Assembly (NCBI RefSeq): GCF_914271545.1
Contig: NZ_CAJZAH010000001.1
Coordinates: forward strand, 1,646,001-1,710,000
Direction of reading: 5' to 3'
Length of the DNA stretch: 64,000 nucleotides
Source: Cupriavidus respiraculi
GTDB lineage: Bacteria; Pseudomonadota; Gammaproteobacteria; Burkholderiales; Burkholderiaceae
The notes below the pieces were generated by a model. The model was given only the letters and a program-made list of their open reading frames with translations. It ran no database searches and was not told where the DNA came from. The position numbers and the translations under genes are program-made. Positions within the stretch are counted from its first letter, which is position 1, and every line of letters begins with the position of its first letter. Positions 1 to 9,468 of this stretch are shown here, piece after piece.

Positions 1-2871
1 TCGTTCATGATGGTGACCTTCAACGACAAGGCGACCGATGTCACCGCGCGCCAGCAGGTGATCGAGCGGCTGCGCGCGGTGGACCTGCCGGCGGGCGTGC
101 AGCCTGATCTCGCACCGCTGTCGACGGCCATCGGCGAGATCTATCGCTTCCGTCTGGCCGGCAAGGGCTACACACCGCAGGAGCTGCGCACGCTGCAGGA
201 CTGGGTGGTGGAGAAAAACCTGCGCCAGGTGCCGGGCGTGGCCGACCTGGTGACCATCGGCGGCAGCATCAAGCAGTACGAGGTCAATCCCAACCTGGCC
301 CGCATGCGAGACGCCGGCGTCTCGCTGTCGCAGCTGTTCACCGCGCTGGAGCGGGGCAACGCCAATGCGGGCGGGGGCGCCGTCGCGCATGGCCGCCAGC
401 AGTATCTGCTGCGCTCGCTGGGCAGCTTCCGCAGTTCGTCCGATATCGCGAACGTGGTGGTGGCCGAGGTCCACGGCACGCCGATCCTCGTCAAGGACGT
501 GGCCGATGTGCGCGTCGGCGCCGCGCCCCGCCAGGGCCTGATGGCGCAGGACGACGAGGAAGACATCATCTCGGGCATCGTGGTGATGCGCAAGGGCGAG
601 AATCCGTCCCAGGTGCTGGAGGCGCTGAAGGAAAAGATCGCGCTGCTGAACGCCCAGGTGCTGCCGCGCGGCGTGCAGATCGTGCCGTACTACGACCGGT
701 CCACGCTGATCGACAAGACGCTGCGCACGGTGTTCGGCAATCTGGTGGAAGGCGCGCTGCTCGTGATGGCCGTGCTGTACCTGTTCCTGGCCAACGTGCG
801 CGCGGCGGCCATCGTGGCCCTGATCATTCCGCTGGCGCTGTTGTCCACGTTCCTCGGCCTGACCTTCGTCGGCATTCCCGCCAACCTGCTGTCGCTCGGG
901 GCCATGGACTTCGGCATCATCGTGGACGGCGCCGTCATCGTGGTGGAGAACATCTTCCGCCGGCTGGGCGAACTGAAGGAGCAGCAGATCCGCGACACCC
1001 GTGCCCGGGCGCACGCGATCTGGCGCGCCACCACCGAAGTGGGCCGGCCCACGGTCTTCTCGATGGTGATCATCATCGCCGCCCACGTACCGATCTTCAC
1101 GTTGCAGCGCCATGAGGGGCGCATCTTCGCGCCGATGGCGTTTACCGTGACGGGCGCGCTGATCGGCTCGCTGATCCTGTCGCTGACGCTGGTGCCGCTG
1201 CTGTGCCACCTGCTGCTCAAGAAGAACATCGCGCACCACGACAACGCCGTGGTGCGCTGGTGCAAGCGGCTCTATGCGCCGATGCTGGCGTGGGCGCTGG
1301 ACCACAAGCGCGCCGTGGTGGCCGGCGCGCTGGCGCTGCTGGTGGCGACCGCGGGCGTGGGCAAGCTGCTCGGCAGCGAGTTCCTGCCCGAGCTGGACGA
1401 GGGCGCGATGTGGGTCAGCTTCGACCTGCCGGCGTCCGTCTCGATCGACGAGGCGCGTGCGCAGGCCGCGCGCCTGCGCACGGTGATCCGCCAGACGCCC
1501 GAGGTGCGCTCGACCATCTCCAAGGTCGGCCGCCCGGACGACGGCACCGATCCGAAGCTGATCAACACGGTGGAAATCCTGGTGGACCTCAAGCCAGAGG
1601 CGCAATGGCGCGCCGGGTTCGACAAGCGCCGCATCATCGGCGAGATCAACGCCAACTTGCGCAAGCTGCCCGGCATCGAGCCCAATTTCTCGCAGCCGGT
1701 GCGCGACAACATCCTGGAGAGCATCTCGCAGATCAAGGGCCAGATCGTCATCAAGGTGCAGGGCGACAGCCTGGAGCAGAACAAGCGCGTGGCCGACCGC
1801 ATCCTGGCCAACGTGCAGTCGGTGCCCGGCGTGATGCGCGCCTTTATCGACCGCGACGGCGAGCTGCCGCAGTACGTGCTCGACTTCGACCGTGCCCAGG
1901 CCGCGCGCTACGGCATCAACGTGGCCGATGTGCAGGACCTGATGGAAACGGCGCTGGCCGGCAAGGCGGCAACCGAGTTGTGGGAGGGCGAGAAGCACTT
2001 CAGCGTGGTGGTGCGGCTGCGGCCCGGCGAGCGCCAGCTGCCCAACCTGCCCAATATCCTGATGCAAACCGTCGATGGCGCGCAGGTGCCGCTGTCGCAG
2101 CTGGTGCAGTTCCACGCGGCCACGGGCGCGATGAACATCAGCCGCGAGAACGGGCAGCGCACCACCTCCATCGGCATCTTCATCCACGACCGCGACATGG
2201 GCAGCGTGGTCAAGGACATGCAGGCCGTGGTGGCCAAGCATGTCGATACCGAGGACGTGAAGGTGGGCTGGTCGGGCGAATTCGAGAACCAGGAGCGCGC
2301 CATGGCGCGGCTGGCGATCGTGGTACCGCTGTCGGTGCTGGTGATCTTCCTGCTGCTGTTCAATGCCTTCCAGTCGTTCCGCAGCGCGGCGCTGATCCTG
2401 TCGAACATTCCGTTTGCGCTGATCGGCGGCGTGTTCGCACTGTTCGTGACGGGCATTCCGCTGTCGGTGTCGGCGGCGATCGGCTTTATCGCGCTGTTCG
2501 GCCAGGCGGTGCTCAACGGCGTGGTGATGGTGACGTACTTCAACCAGCTGCGCGAGCAGGGCATGTCGGTGCGGGATGCCGTGCTCAACGGCTCGATGGA
2601 CCGGCTGCGCACCGTGCTGATGACGGCCCTGCTGGCGATGCTGGGCCTGTTCCCGATGGCCGTCTCGCGCGCCATCGGCGCGGAGACGCAGCGGCCGCTG
2701 GCCATCGTCATCATCGGCGGGCTGATCACCGCCACGCTGCTGACGCTGATCGTGCTGCCCACGCTGTACGAGTGGGTGGCGGGGCGGGAGGGGGATGAGG
2801 CGGAGGAGGCCGGTGCCGCCGTCGCGCCGGACGGTGCCGACGGGGCAGAAGGGGTGGTGGTGCGTGGGTGA
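1..2871 (+). CDS. Heavy-metal efflux RND transporter, CzcA family (5' truncated)
   Basis: Inner-membrane proton/metal antiporter subunit of a tripartite efflux pump. The reading frame is open from base 1, so the true start lies left of the window; about 956 codons are seen against a usual 1030-1070. Window residues about 301-315 carry DFGIIVDGAVIVVEN, the TM4 signature of the CzcA/CnrA/NccA subgroup, which points to divalent cations (Co, Zn, Cd, Ni) rather than Cu/Ag. Hydrophobic blocks around codons 245-300 and near the C-terminus fit the two six-helix halves. The C-terminus is a variable acidic tail. The periplasmic adaptor and outer-membrane genes are expected upstream, outside the window. 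The exact metal cannot be decided from sequence. Confidence 0.93.
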   Translation, partial: SFMMVTFNDKATDVTARQQVIERLRAVDLPAGVQPDLAPLSTAIGEIYRFRLAGKGYTPQELRTLQDWVVEKNLRQVPGVADLVTIGGSIKQYEVNPNLARMRDAGVSLSQLFTALERGNANAGGGAVAHGRQQYLLRSLGSFRSSSDIANVVVAEVHGTPILVKDVADVRVGAAPRQGLMAQDDEEDIISGIVVMRKGENPSQVLEALKEKIALLNAQVLPRGVQIVPYYDRSTLIDKTLRTVFGNLVEGALLVMAVLYLFLANVRAAAIVALIIPLALLSTFLGLTFVGIPANLLSLGAMDFGIIVDGAVIVVENIFRRLGELKEQQIRDTRARAHAIWRATTEVGRPTVFSMVIIIAAHVPIFTLQRHEGRIFAPMAFTVTGALIGSLILSLTLVPLLCHLLLKKNIAHHDNAVVRWCKRLYAPMLAWALDHKRAVVAGALALLVATAGVGKLLGSEFLPELDEGAMWVSFDLPASVSIDEARAQAARLRTVIRQTPEVRSTISKVGRPDDGTDPKLINTVEILVDLKPEAQWRAGFDKRRIIGEINANLRKLPGIEPNFSQPVRDNILESISQIKGQIVIKVQGDSLEQNKRVADRILANVQSVPGVMRAFIDRDGELPQYVLDFDRAQAARYGINVADVQDLMETALAGKAATELWEGEKHFSVVVRLRPGERQLPNLPNILMQTVDGAQVPLSQLVQFHAATGAMNISRENGQRTTSIGIFIHDRDMGSVVKDMQAVVAKHVDTEDVKVGWSGEFENQERAMARLAIVVPLSVLVIFLLLFNAFQSFRSAALILSNIPFALIGGVFALFVTGIPLSVSAAIGFIALFGQAVLNGVVMVTYFNQLREQGMSVRDAVLNGSMDRLRTVLMTALLAMLGLFPMAVSRAIGAETQRPLAIVIIGGLITATLLTLIVLPTLYEWVAGREGDEAEEAGAAVAPDGADGAEGVVVRG

Positions 2872-2921
2872 GCGTGTGGTCAGCGGAGGGCAGTCGTTTC
2901 GACGCTTGCGGTGCTGCGACC

Positions 2922-3029
2922 GGTCACCCTCATCCCCGCCCTTCTCCCGCTGGCGGGAGAAGGGAGAAAACCATCGGTTGGATTTTGCCCCTGTCCGGCG
3001 AGCGGGCGAGGGGCCGGGGGTGGGGTGAC
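2922..3029. repeat. REP-like imperfect palindrome, copy A
   Basis: A GC-rich element bounded by GTCACCCTCATCCCC and its near reverse complement GGGGTGGGGTGAC, with an inner hairpin (TTCTCCCGC / GCGGGAGAA). Related copies lie near 22772-22860 and 25243-25366; copy C also shares the flank GCGGTGCTGCG just before the repeat. It fills most of the gap between the RND gene and the next gene and could act as a transcription or mRNA-end signal. No other gene is visible in 2872-3157. Confidence 0.75.
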
Positions 3030-3157
3030 GGCCCGATCGGAGCGATGGGTCCTGAATGGCCCACACAATTCCCTTCCGTATTGCAATCGAGTTGCGTTAG
3101 TATTGTGCCGGACTCGGCCCATGGTGGGCCATTCCTCCGTCCCGCAAATCGCAACGC

Positions 3158-3523
3158 ATGTCATTGGCCGCGAGCAAGGCTCGCCTCGTCTGGGTACTGC
3201 TGGTCCTCACGCTGCTGCAGGCGTGGGGATCGGTGCTGCACGTCCACGAGGGCGGCCCCGGCCCTGCGCCGCTGGCCGCGGTGGCGCAGGTGCCGGGCAT
3301 CGAGGCCACCAGCGAGCCGGCGCCCGACGATCCCGGCGCCGACACCGAATGCCACTGCCTGTGGTGCGCGCCACGCCTGCATGCGCTGCTGGCCTTTGCG
3401 GTGCTGCTGGTGCTGCCGCTCGTCGCGCGCCAGTACCGCCATCCCTTCACCGAAGGCACGGGCTTTCACCCCAAGCCTCGCCCCCGCGGCGCCGTGCCGC
3501 CGCCGCGCGGCCCTCCCGCCTGA
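3158..3523 (+). CDS. Small DUF2946-like membrane protein
   Basis: A 121-residue protein of unknown function. It has an N-terminal hydrophobic segment (about residues 9-22) that could be a signal or anchor, a CHCLWC cluster near residue 67, a second hydrophobic stretch (about 75-90) and a Pro/Arg-rich tail. Small Cys/His-containing proteins of this layout (DUF2946 type) are often found beside TonB-dependent copper or metal receptors, and a TonB receptor follows here. Family membership is by general resemblance only. A metal-related role is inferred from the neighbours and from the Cys/His residues. Confidence 0.6.
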   Translation: MSLAASKARLVWVLLVLTLLQAWGSVLHVHEGGPGPAPLAAVAQVPGIEATSEPAPDDPGADTECHCLWCAPRLHALLAFAVLLVLPLVARQYRHPFTEGTGFHPKPRPRGAVPPPRGPPA

Positions 3524-3677
3524 TCGCGCCGTCGTGCGGCGCGCTTCGCGCCCCGCACTGCGTTCTCCCGTTCGCCGCAACACATTGACCGTCCGCGCCG
3601 CCGTCTGAGCGGTGGCGCGCGGCGCCTGCACGTTTTCGCCCGGCCGTCGCCCGACGCCGGGCCGCATCCATTCGCTT

Positions 3678-5801
3678 ATGAAAGCCTCCCATGCCGTCGC
3701 GCGTCGCCGCACGCGCGCACTCGGTCTCGGCGCCTGCGCGCTGCTGGCCGCGCCTGTCGCCGCCCAAACCACCCCGGCCGACGCGGCTCCCACGCTGCAG
3801 GCGGTGACGGTCACCGCCGGTGCCGACCATGTCGATCTGCAAGGCCGGCGCAACGAGGTGACGGTGGACGGCACCGGCCTGCCGTCCGCGGTCACCGTCA
3901 TCACGCCGCACGAACTGGGCACCCTCAATATCGGCCGGGATATCTCCAATATCTTCCGGCGCGTGCCCGGCGTCGTGGCCAACAACATCGACCAGGGCGA
4001 CACCGGCAATGGTTTCCGCATGCGCGGCTTCGCCACGCAGGGCACGCACGGCGCGGACACCGCCGTCTATGTCGACGGCATGCCGCAGAACATGCCGTCC
4101 AGCCAGGCCGGCGCGGGGCACGGGCCCGCCTTCCTGGAATGGCTGACGCCTGACATGATCGGGCGCGTGGAGGTCATCAAGGGGCCCGTCTCGGCGCTGT
4201 TCGGCGACCAGAACCGCGCCGGCGCGGTGGACATCCGCACGGCCAATGGCGGGGACGTGCCGTCCAGCGTCGGCGTCGCGCTGGAGCGCTACGGCGGCAA
4301 GCGTACGTCTCTGGTGCTGTCCAACAGCTTCTCCCTGACGCCGGAGGCGCCGGCGATCCAGTCGCTGCTGATCGCCGATATCTACCGCACGCACAGCTAC
4401 CGGCGCGATGGCCGCACCGACCGCGACAACGTCTTCTGGAAGCTGTCCACGCAGGTGGGCGATGGCGTCTACAGCGTGCGGGTCAATCACTACCGGTCCG
4501 ACTCCGTGGCGGCGGGCTACCTGCTGCTGAGCGACCTGGAGTCCGGCAAGGTCAGCCCGCGCTCGACGCAGTATGGCCTGCCTGGCTTCGGCAGCGGCGA
4601 GCGCACCGCGCTCGTGTTTCACCGCGCGCCGGCGCAAGGCGAGGCGGGCTGGTACGCCAGCCTGTACGGCGAGACGTTCCGGCGCGAGCGCGGCATCGCC
4701 AACAGCAATGTGCAGCACACCGTGGGATCGGACGACCGCAACTACTACGGCGGCCGCTTTGCCCACAACACGGTGTTCGGCGATTCCGCCGCGCTGATGT
4801 TCGGCGCGGAAGTGCGCCGCGACCGGGGCGACGCGATGCGGCAGATCTGGCGCAACTACGTGCCCACCGGCAACTTCGTCAACAACCAGGGACTGGACCT
4901 GCTGACCTACGGCGTGTTCGCGCAGGCCCAGTACAAGCCCGTCGACAGCCTGAAGCTGCTGGGCGGCGTGCGCCGCGACTGGTTCGACTACGACATCGAC
5001 AACCGCAAGCTGCCGGCGGCCAGCACCGATTACCACGCCGGGGTGACCACGCCCAAGGTGGGCGCGGTGTGGACGGTGATGCCGCGGCTGGACCTGTTCG
5101 CCAACGTGGCGCAAGGCTTCCGCTCGCCGGCGGCCGAGCAGATCAGCAGCAGCGGCGCGATCGGACCGCTGGGCGCGCCGGGCGGCATGGTCTACGGGGT
5201 GGCGCCGTCGAAGGTGAAGTCCTACGACGTGGGCTTCACCGCGACGCCGCTCGATGGCTGGTCGCTGTCGGGCGCCGCCTATCAGACCTACAACGAGGAC
5301 GAGATCGTGGCGCAGCCGGACGGCTCCTTCAAGTCGGTGGGCGACACCACGCGCAAGGGCTACGAGATCGAGACGCGCTGGGATCCGGTGCGCGCGGTCT
5401 CGCTGTACGCCAGCTACGGCCGCATCATCGAGGCCCGCATCAACAACCCGCTGCCCAATACCGGCGCGCGGCTCTCGGTGCCGCGCCATCAGCTCAAGGC
5501 GGGTGTCGAATACCGGCGGCGGCTCGCGGACGCGCGGCTCACGCTGAACGCCGACGCCTACCTGACCGCCGGCAATCCGTACTACATGGGCACGCCGCAG
5601 ACGCAGCTGCGCACCATGCCCACGTACACGCGCTACGACCTGAAGGCGACCATGGACTGGAAGCAGTACCAGCTGTCGCTGTTCGCGGTGTTCCAGCCGC
5701 GCGAGTTCGCCAGCGATATCGCCTACGGCTCGTCGGCGGGGCTGCTTGTTTCGCCGCAGCCGAAGATCCAGTTCGGTGTCGCCGGCCGCTACTTCTTCTG
5801 A
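3678..5801 (+). CDS. TonB-dependent outer-membrane receptor
   Basis: A 707-residue outer-membrane active transporter. The start at 3678 was chosen over an upstream in-frame ATG at 3612 because it gives a clean signal peptide (basic MKASHAVARRRTR, hydrophobic core, cleavage after APVAAQ). A TonB-box-like LQAVTVTAG follows. The plug has VPGVV, RGFATQG and VEVIKGPVSALFG, and the barrel ends in the terminal aromatic RYFF. The ABC ATPase starts 11 bp later, so receptor and ABC transporter are probably co-transcribed. The ligand is not evident; nearby RND and DUF2946-like genes suggest a metal or metal chelate, which is inference. Confidence 0.9.
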   Translation: MKASHAVARRRTRALGLGACALLAAPVAAQTTPADAAPTLQAVTVTAGADHVDLQGRRNEVTVDGTGLPSAVTVITPHELGTLNIGRDISNIFRRVPGVVANNIDQGDTGNGFRMRGFATQGTHGADTAVYVDGMPQNMPSSQAGAGHGPAFLEWLTPDMIGRVEVIKGPVSALFGDQNRAGAVDIRTANGGDVPSSVGVALERYGGKRTSLVLSNSFSLTPEAPAIQSLLIADIYRTHSYRRDGRTDRDNVFWKLSTQVGDGVYSVRVNHYRSDSVAAGYLLLSDLESGKVSPRSTQYGLPGFGSGERTALVFHRAPAQGEAGWYASLYGETFRRERGIANSNVQHTVGSDDRNYYGGRFAHNTVFGDSAALMFGAEVRRDRGDAMRQIWRNYVPTGNFVNNQGLDLLTYGVFAQAQYKPVDSLKLLGGVRRDWFDYDIDNRKLPAASTDYHAGVTTPKVGAVWTVMPRLDLFANVAQGFRSPAAEQISSSGAIGPLGAPGGMVYGVAPSKVKSYDVGFTATPLDGWSLSGAAYQTYNEDEIVAQPDGSFKSVGDTTRKGYEIETRWDPVRAVSLYASYGRIIEARINNPLPNTGARLSVPRHQLKAGVEYRRRLADARLTLNADAYLTAGNPYYMGTPQTQLRTMPTYTRYDLKATMDWKQYQLSLFAVFQPREFASDIAYGSSAGLLVSPQPKIQFGVAGRYFF

Positions 5802-5811
5802 GGCAAACACG

Positions 5812-6537
5812 ATGGACGAGGTGCTTCGCATCGAGGCCCTGGTGGTGCTGCGCGACGGCCGCCGCACCATCGACGGCCTGAACCTGCGGGTGGGGCGCGG
5901 ATGCGTCTACGCGCTGCTGGGCGGCAATGGCGCCGGCAAGACCACCACCATCGACGCGCTGCTGGGGTTTGTCCGGCCGCACGCCGGCACGGTGACGGTG
6001 GACGGCTGGGCGCCCGCGCTGCACGCGCGCGAGGCGCGACAGCGCCTGGCCTATCTGCCCGAGAACGTCGCGCTGTATCCGTACCTGAGCGGCGTGGAGA
6101 ACCTGCGGTATTTCTGCGCCCTGGCCGGCATCCGGCTGGACCGGCGGCAGGCCCGCGCGCTGCTGGACGACGCCGGCCTGCAGGCCGACGCGCACGGCCG
6201 CCGCGTCCAGGCCTATTCCAAGGGCATGCGGCAGAAGGTGGGTCTCGCCATCGCGCATGCCAAGGGCGCCAGCGCGATGCTGCTGGACGAGCCCACCTCG
6301 GGGCTGGACCCGGCCGCCGCCAACGACTTCGCCCGCCGTGTGCGCGCCGCGGCCGACGGCGGCATGTCGGTGCTGATGGCGACCCACGATCTGTTCAATG
6401 CGCGGCAGGTCGCGGACCGCATCGGCATCCTGCGGCAGGGACGGCTGGTGGCCGAGTTCGATGCGCACAGCGTGGGGCACGACGAGCTGGAGCAGACCTA
6501 TCTGCGCCATGCCCGCGCGGGGGAGGCGGCGCCATGA
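5812..6537 (+). CDS. ABC transporter ATP-binding protein (ABC-2 type)
   Basis: A 241-residue cytoplasmic ATPase. It has a Walker A GGNGAGKTTT, Q-loop region, signature YSKGMRQKVGLA (SKGM in place of LSGGQ, usual in ABC-2/Nod/Nos-type ATPases) and Walker B AMLLDEPTSGLD followed by the switch His (MATHD). The start at 5812 avoids a 22-codon extension that would overlap the receptor gene. Its stop overlaps the start of the next gene by ATGA, implying translational coupling with the two permeases. The substrate is unknown. Confidence 0.92.
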   Translation: MDEVLRIEALVVLRDGRRTIDGLNLRVGRGCVYALLGGNGAGKTTTIDALLGFVRPHAGTVTVDGWAPALHAREARQRLAYLPENVALYPYLSGVENLRYFCALAGIRLDRRQARALLDDAGLQADAHGRRVQAYSKGMRQKVGLAIAHAKGASAMLLDEPTSGLDPAAANDFARRVRAAADGGMSVLMATHDLFNARQVADRIGILRQGRLVAEFDAHSVGHDELEQTYLRHARAGEAAP

Positions 6538-7952
6538 TGGCCACCGTCATGCGCAACGAACTGCGCGCCATGGCAAGGGAAGGGCGCTTCGCGGTGCTGA
6601 TGCTGTGCGTCGCCGCCTTGCTGGCCGCGGTGCTGGCCGCCGCGGTGCAGCGGCACGAGCAAGAGCGCCGCGAGCGCGAGGCGGTCGCCGCGGCCACGCA
6701 CCAGCAGTGGGATGCCCAGGGCGACAAGCACCCGCATCGCGGCGCGCATTTCGGGCTGTACGCGTTTCGTCCGGACACCGTGCTGGCGACGCTGGAGCCG
6801 GGGCTGACGCCCTATCTGGGCCGCGCGCTATGGCTGGAGCCGCACCGGCGCAACATGGCGCGCTACCAGCCTGCGGCCGACGAACTGCCGTCGGCCCGGC
6901 TCGGCCGCTTCGACGCGTCGTTCGTGCTGACCGCGCTGCTGCCGCTGCTGATCGTCGCGTTGTGCTTCGACGGCATCAGCCGCGAGCGCGAAAGCGGCGC
7001 GCTGCGGATGTTGCATGGCATCGGCCTCGCCCCCGTGTCCTGGGCTGGCGGCAAGTTCGCCGCGCGCCTGCTCGTGTTCGGCCTGCTCGCCGCAACCCCG
7101 CTCGCCGCCGCGCTGCTCGCTCGCATCCGGGATCCGGGAGCGGATGCCGACGTGCTGTGGCGGGCCGCTCTGTCGGGCGCGGGCTACCTGGTCTACTACG
7201 CGGTCTTCGTCGCGCTGGCACTGGCCGTGTCGGCGCGCTGCCGGAGCAGCCGCGGCGCGCTGTACGTGCTGGTGGGCCTGTGGCTCGCGTTCGTGCTCGC
7301 CATGCCGCCGCTGGGGGCGGCCGTGGCGGATCGCCGCGTGCCGCTGCCCGACGCCGGCGCGTTCTGGGCCGGCATCCAGCACGACTACACCCACGGGCTG
7401 CCGGGCGACGGCAGCCTCGCCGAACGTGGCCGGCGGCTGGACGCCGAACTGCTGCGCACCCACGGCGTGGCGCGGGTGGAGGACCTGCCAGTGGGCGTGG
7501 CCGCGGTGCGGCGGCTTGCCCGCGATGCCTATGCCGACCGCGTCCACGCGCTGCATTTCGATGCCCTGTGGGAACGGTACGCGAGGCAGGAACAGATCAT
7601 GCGGATGGCTTCCGCGTTGAGCCCCGCCATCGCCATGCGGGGACTGGCGATGAAGTTGGCGGGAACCGACCTGGCGCACCAGCGGCATTTCGAGGAGAGC
7701 GCCGAGCGCTACCGCCGCACGGTCAACACCGCGATCGACCAGTGGGACGCCACGCATACCAGGGGCCTGACGTCCTTCGACGACAGGTACGCCGGCGACG
7801 CGCTGTGGCGCTCCATCGCGCCGTTCTCGTATCGCGCGCCGGCGGTGGGCTTCGCGCTGCGCGCGGCCGCGCCGGAAATCGCGGTGCTGTGCGCATGGGC
7901 GGCGTTCGCCCTGTTGACGATGGCCGCGTCCGTGCGGCGCCTCGCGCCATGA
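6534..7952 (+). CDS. ABC-2 permease, DUF3526-type (first of two)
   Basis: A 472-residue membrane protein. An N-terminal transmembrane helix is followed by a large extracytoplasmic region containing HPHRGAHFGLYAFRP, characteristic of the DUF3526 permease group, and then several hydrophobic segments (around residues 135-265) with a final helix at the C-terminus. It overlaps the ATPase gene at ATGA, and its own stop overlaps the next permease by ATGA. With the next gene it would form a heterodimeric membrane channel. Known relatives are ABC-2 type, normally exporters; pairing with a TonB receptor leaves the direction and cargo open. Confidence 0.85.
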   Translation: MMATVMRNELRAMAREGRFAVLMLCVAALLAAVLAAAVQRHEQERREREAVAAATHQQWDAQGDKHPHRGAHFGLYAFRPDTVLATLEPGLTPYLGRALWLEPHRRNMARYQPAADELPSARLGRFDASFVLTALLPLLIVALCFDGISRERESGALRMLHGIGLAPVSWAGGKFAARLLVFGLLAATPLAAALLARIRDPGADADVLWRAALSGAGYLVYYAVFVALALAVSARCRSSRGALYVLVGLWLAFVLAMPPLGAAVADRRVPLPDAGAFWAGIQHDYTHGLPGDGSLAERGRRLDAELLRTHGVARVEDLPVGVAAVRRLARDAYADRVHALHFDALWERYARQEQIMRMASALSPAIAMRGLAMKLAGTDLAHQRHFEESAERYRRTVNTAIDQWDATHTRGLTSFDDRYAGDALWRSIAPFSYRAPAVGFALRAAAPEIAVLCAWAAFALLTMAASVRRLAP

Positions 7953-9349
7953 GGGCGATCCTCGGCGCCGAATGGCGCAGGCTGATCGCGGAGCGCGCGA
8001 ACCGCTGGGTGCTGGGGCTGCTGGCGGTGATGCTGTTCGCCAGCGCCCTGTGGTCCGGATACGAGGCGCGCGCCTGGCACCAGCGCGGCGCGCGCATGGA
8101 AGCCGCGTGGAGCGGGCGCATCGCTGCGGCGGCCGCGCGGGACATGGGGCAGCCCGGCAGCGCGCAGGCCGCCATGGCGGCGTTCCAGATTGCGCGCAAC
8201 GATGCGCCGGTGGCGATGCTGGCGCCGCTCGGCGGACTGGCGCTGGGCAGCGGCGCGTTCGAGCTGCTCGCGCCCGGGGTGCGCGTCACGGTGGAGAGCC
8301 GGCACAGCGACGGACGCAAGGAGGAGCGCCTGTCCAATCCGCTGCTGCAGGGGTTTGGCGTGCCGGATTTCTCCATTACGGTGGCGCTGCTGGTGCCGCT
8401 GGCCCTCATCTGCCTGTGCGCCGGCATGATCCAGCATGGCAGGGAGCTGGGCGTATGGCGTGTGACCGTGGTCCAGTGCCCCACGCCGGGCAGGGTCTTC
8501 GCGACAGCGCTGGCGTTGCGCGCGCTGGCCGTGGCGAGCATCGCCACGCTCGCCTCCGCGCTCGCGTTCAGCCTCGATCCGGGGGCGACGGCGGTTGCGC
8601 TGGCGCTCTGGGCGCTTGGGTTGGCGGGCCTGATCGCGGCATGGACGGTGACGTGCGGGCTCGCCAGTCTGCTGCCGGTATCCTCGTCGTCGGCCGTGCT
8701 CGCCACGGTCGGGCTGTGGCTGCTGACCACCTTCGCCGCGCCGGTGGCGCTGGCATGGTGGGCCGACCGCGAGGCCCCCATGCCTTCGCGGCTGGCGGCG
8801 GTGGTGCAATTGCGCGGCGCGCAGCAGCGGGCCGAGGTGGAGATGGATCGCCTGCTCGCGCAGTGGTACGAGGCGCATCCCGCCGCGCGGCCCGCGGACC
8901 GCACCGCGCATACCTGGCCGGTGAGCTTCCTGCCGCGCTACCTTGCGCAGGAGGCGGAGGTGGGTCCGCTGATGCGCGGGTTCGATCGCACGCGCGCGCA
9001 TCGCTACGCGCTGGTGGCGCCACTGGCGTGGGTCTCGCCGAGCCTGTCGATGACCATGCTGGCGGACGAACTGGCGGGCATCGACGCGCCGCGCTACGCC
9101 CGGCATATGGACGCGGTGGCCGACTACGAGGCCCAGTGGCGCGACTTCTTCCTGCCGCGCATCATGAGCTATCGCGGCCTGCGCGGCGACGAATGGCAGG
9201 GCCTGCCGCGCTTCCACGGCATGGCGGCGCCGGCGGACAACGTCCGCGAGATGAGCCGCCCATGGCGCCATGGCGCCTCGCTGCTGCTGTGGTCGGTGGC
9301 CTGCGCGGCGCTGCTGGTGGCGCTGCGCGGGCGCCTGCGCCGGGGATGA
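7949..9349 (+). CDS. ABC-2 permease, DUF3526-type (second of two)
   Basis: A 466-residue membrane protein paralogous in layout to the preceding permease: N-terminal helix, large soluble segment, then clustered hydrophobic helices and a final C-terminal helix (LLLWSVACAALLVALRG). It starts inside the previous stop codon (ATGA), so the ATPase and both permeases are translationally coupled. It is the last gene of the receptor/ABC operon; a strong hairpin follows 42 bp after the stop. The substrate is unknown. Confidence 0.85.
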   Translation: MRAILGAEWRRLIAERANRWVLGLLAVMLFASALWSGYEARAWHQRGARMEAAWSGRIAAAAARDMGQPGSAQAAMAAFQIARNDAPVAMLAPLGGLALGSGAFELLAPGVRVTVESRHSDGRKEERLSNPLLQGFGVPDFSITVALLVPLALICLCAGMIQHGRELGVWRVTVVQCPTPGRVFATALALRALAVASIATLASALAFSLDPGATAVALALWALGLAGLIAAWTVTCGLASLLPVSSSSAVLATVGLWLLTTFAAPVALAWWADREAPMPSRLAAVVQLRGAQQRAEVEMDRLLAQWYEAHPAARPADRTAHTWPVSFLPRYLAQEAEVGPLMRGFDRTRAHRYALVAPLAWVSPSLSMTMLADELAGIDAPRYARHMDAVADYEAQWRDFFLPRIMSYRGLRGDEWQGLPRFHGMAAPADNVREMSRPWRHGASLLLWSVACAALLVALRGRLRRG

Positions 9350-9390
9350 CGCGGACCGCGCCGCACAGCGCAGGACTGCCCGCCAAAAGC

Positions 9391-9418
9391 AAAGCCCCCG
9401 CCAGAGGGCGGGGGCTTT
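9391..9418. terminator. Bidirectional rho-independent terminator
   Basis: A perfect 12-bp stem, AAAGCCCCCGCC / GGCGGGGGCTTT, with loop AGAG. It sits between the convergent permease gene and the HU-like gene; A-rich on one side and T-rich on the other, it can serve both strands. Confidence 0.85.
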
Positions 9419-9468
9419 GGATGCCGTGCGCCGGCAGGAACCGGCGCGCGGCGACGGCAACCGGCGTA

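Noticed and set aside
3447-5870. An 807-codon minus-strand open frame
   Set aside because: It is antisense to the TonB receptor gene, and its translation is His/Arg/Val-rich without domain features.
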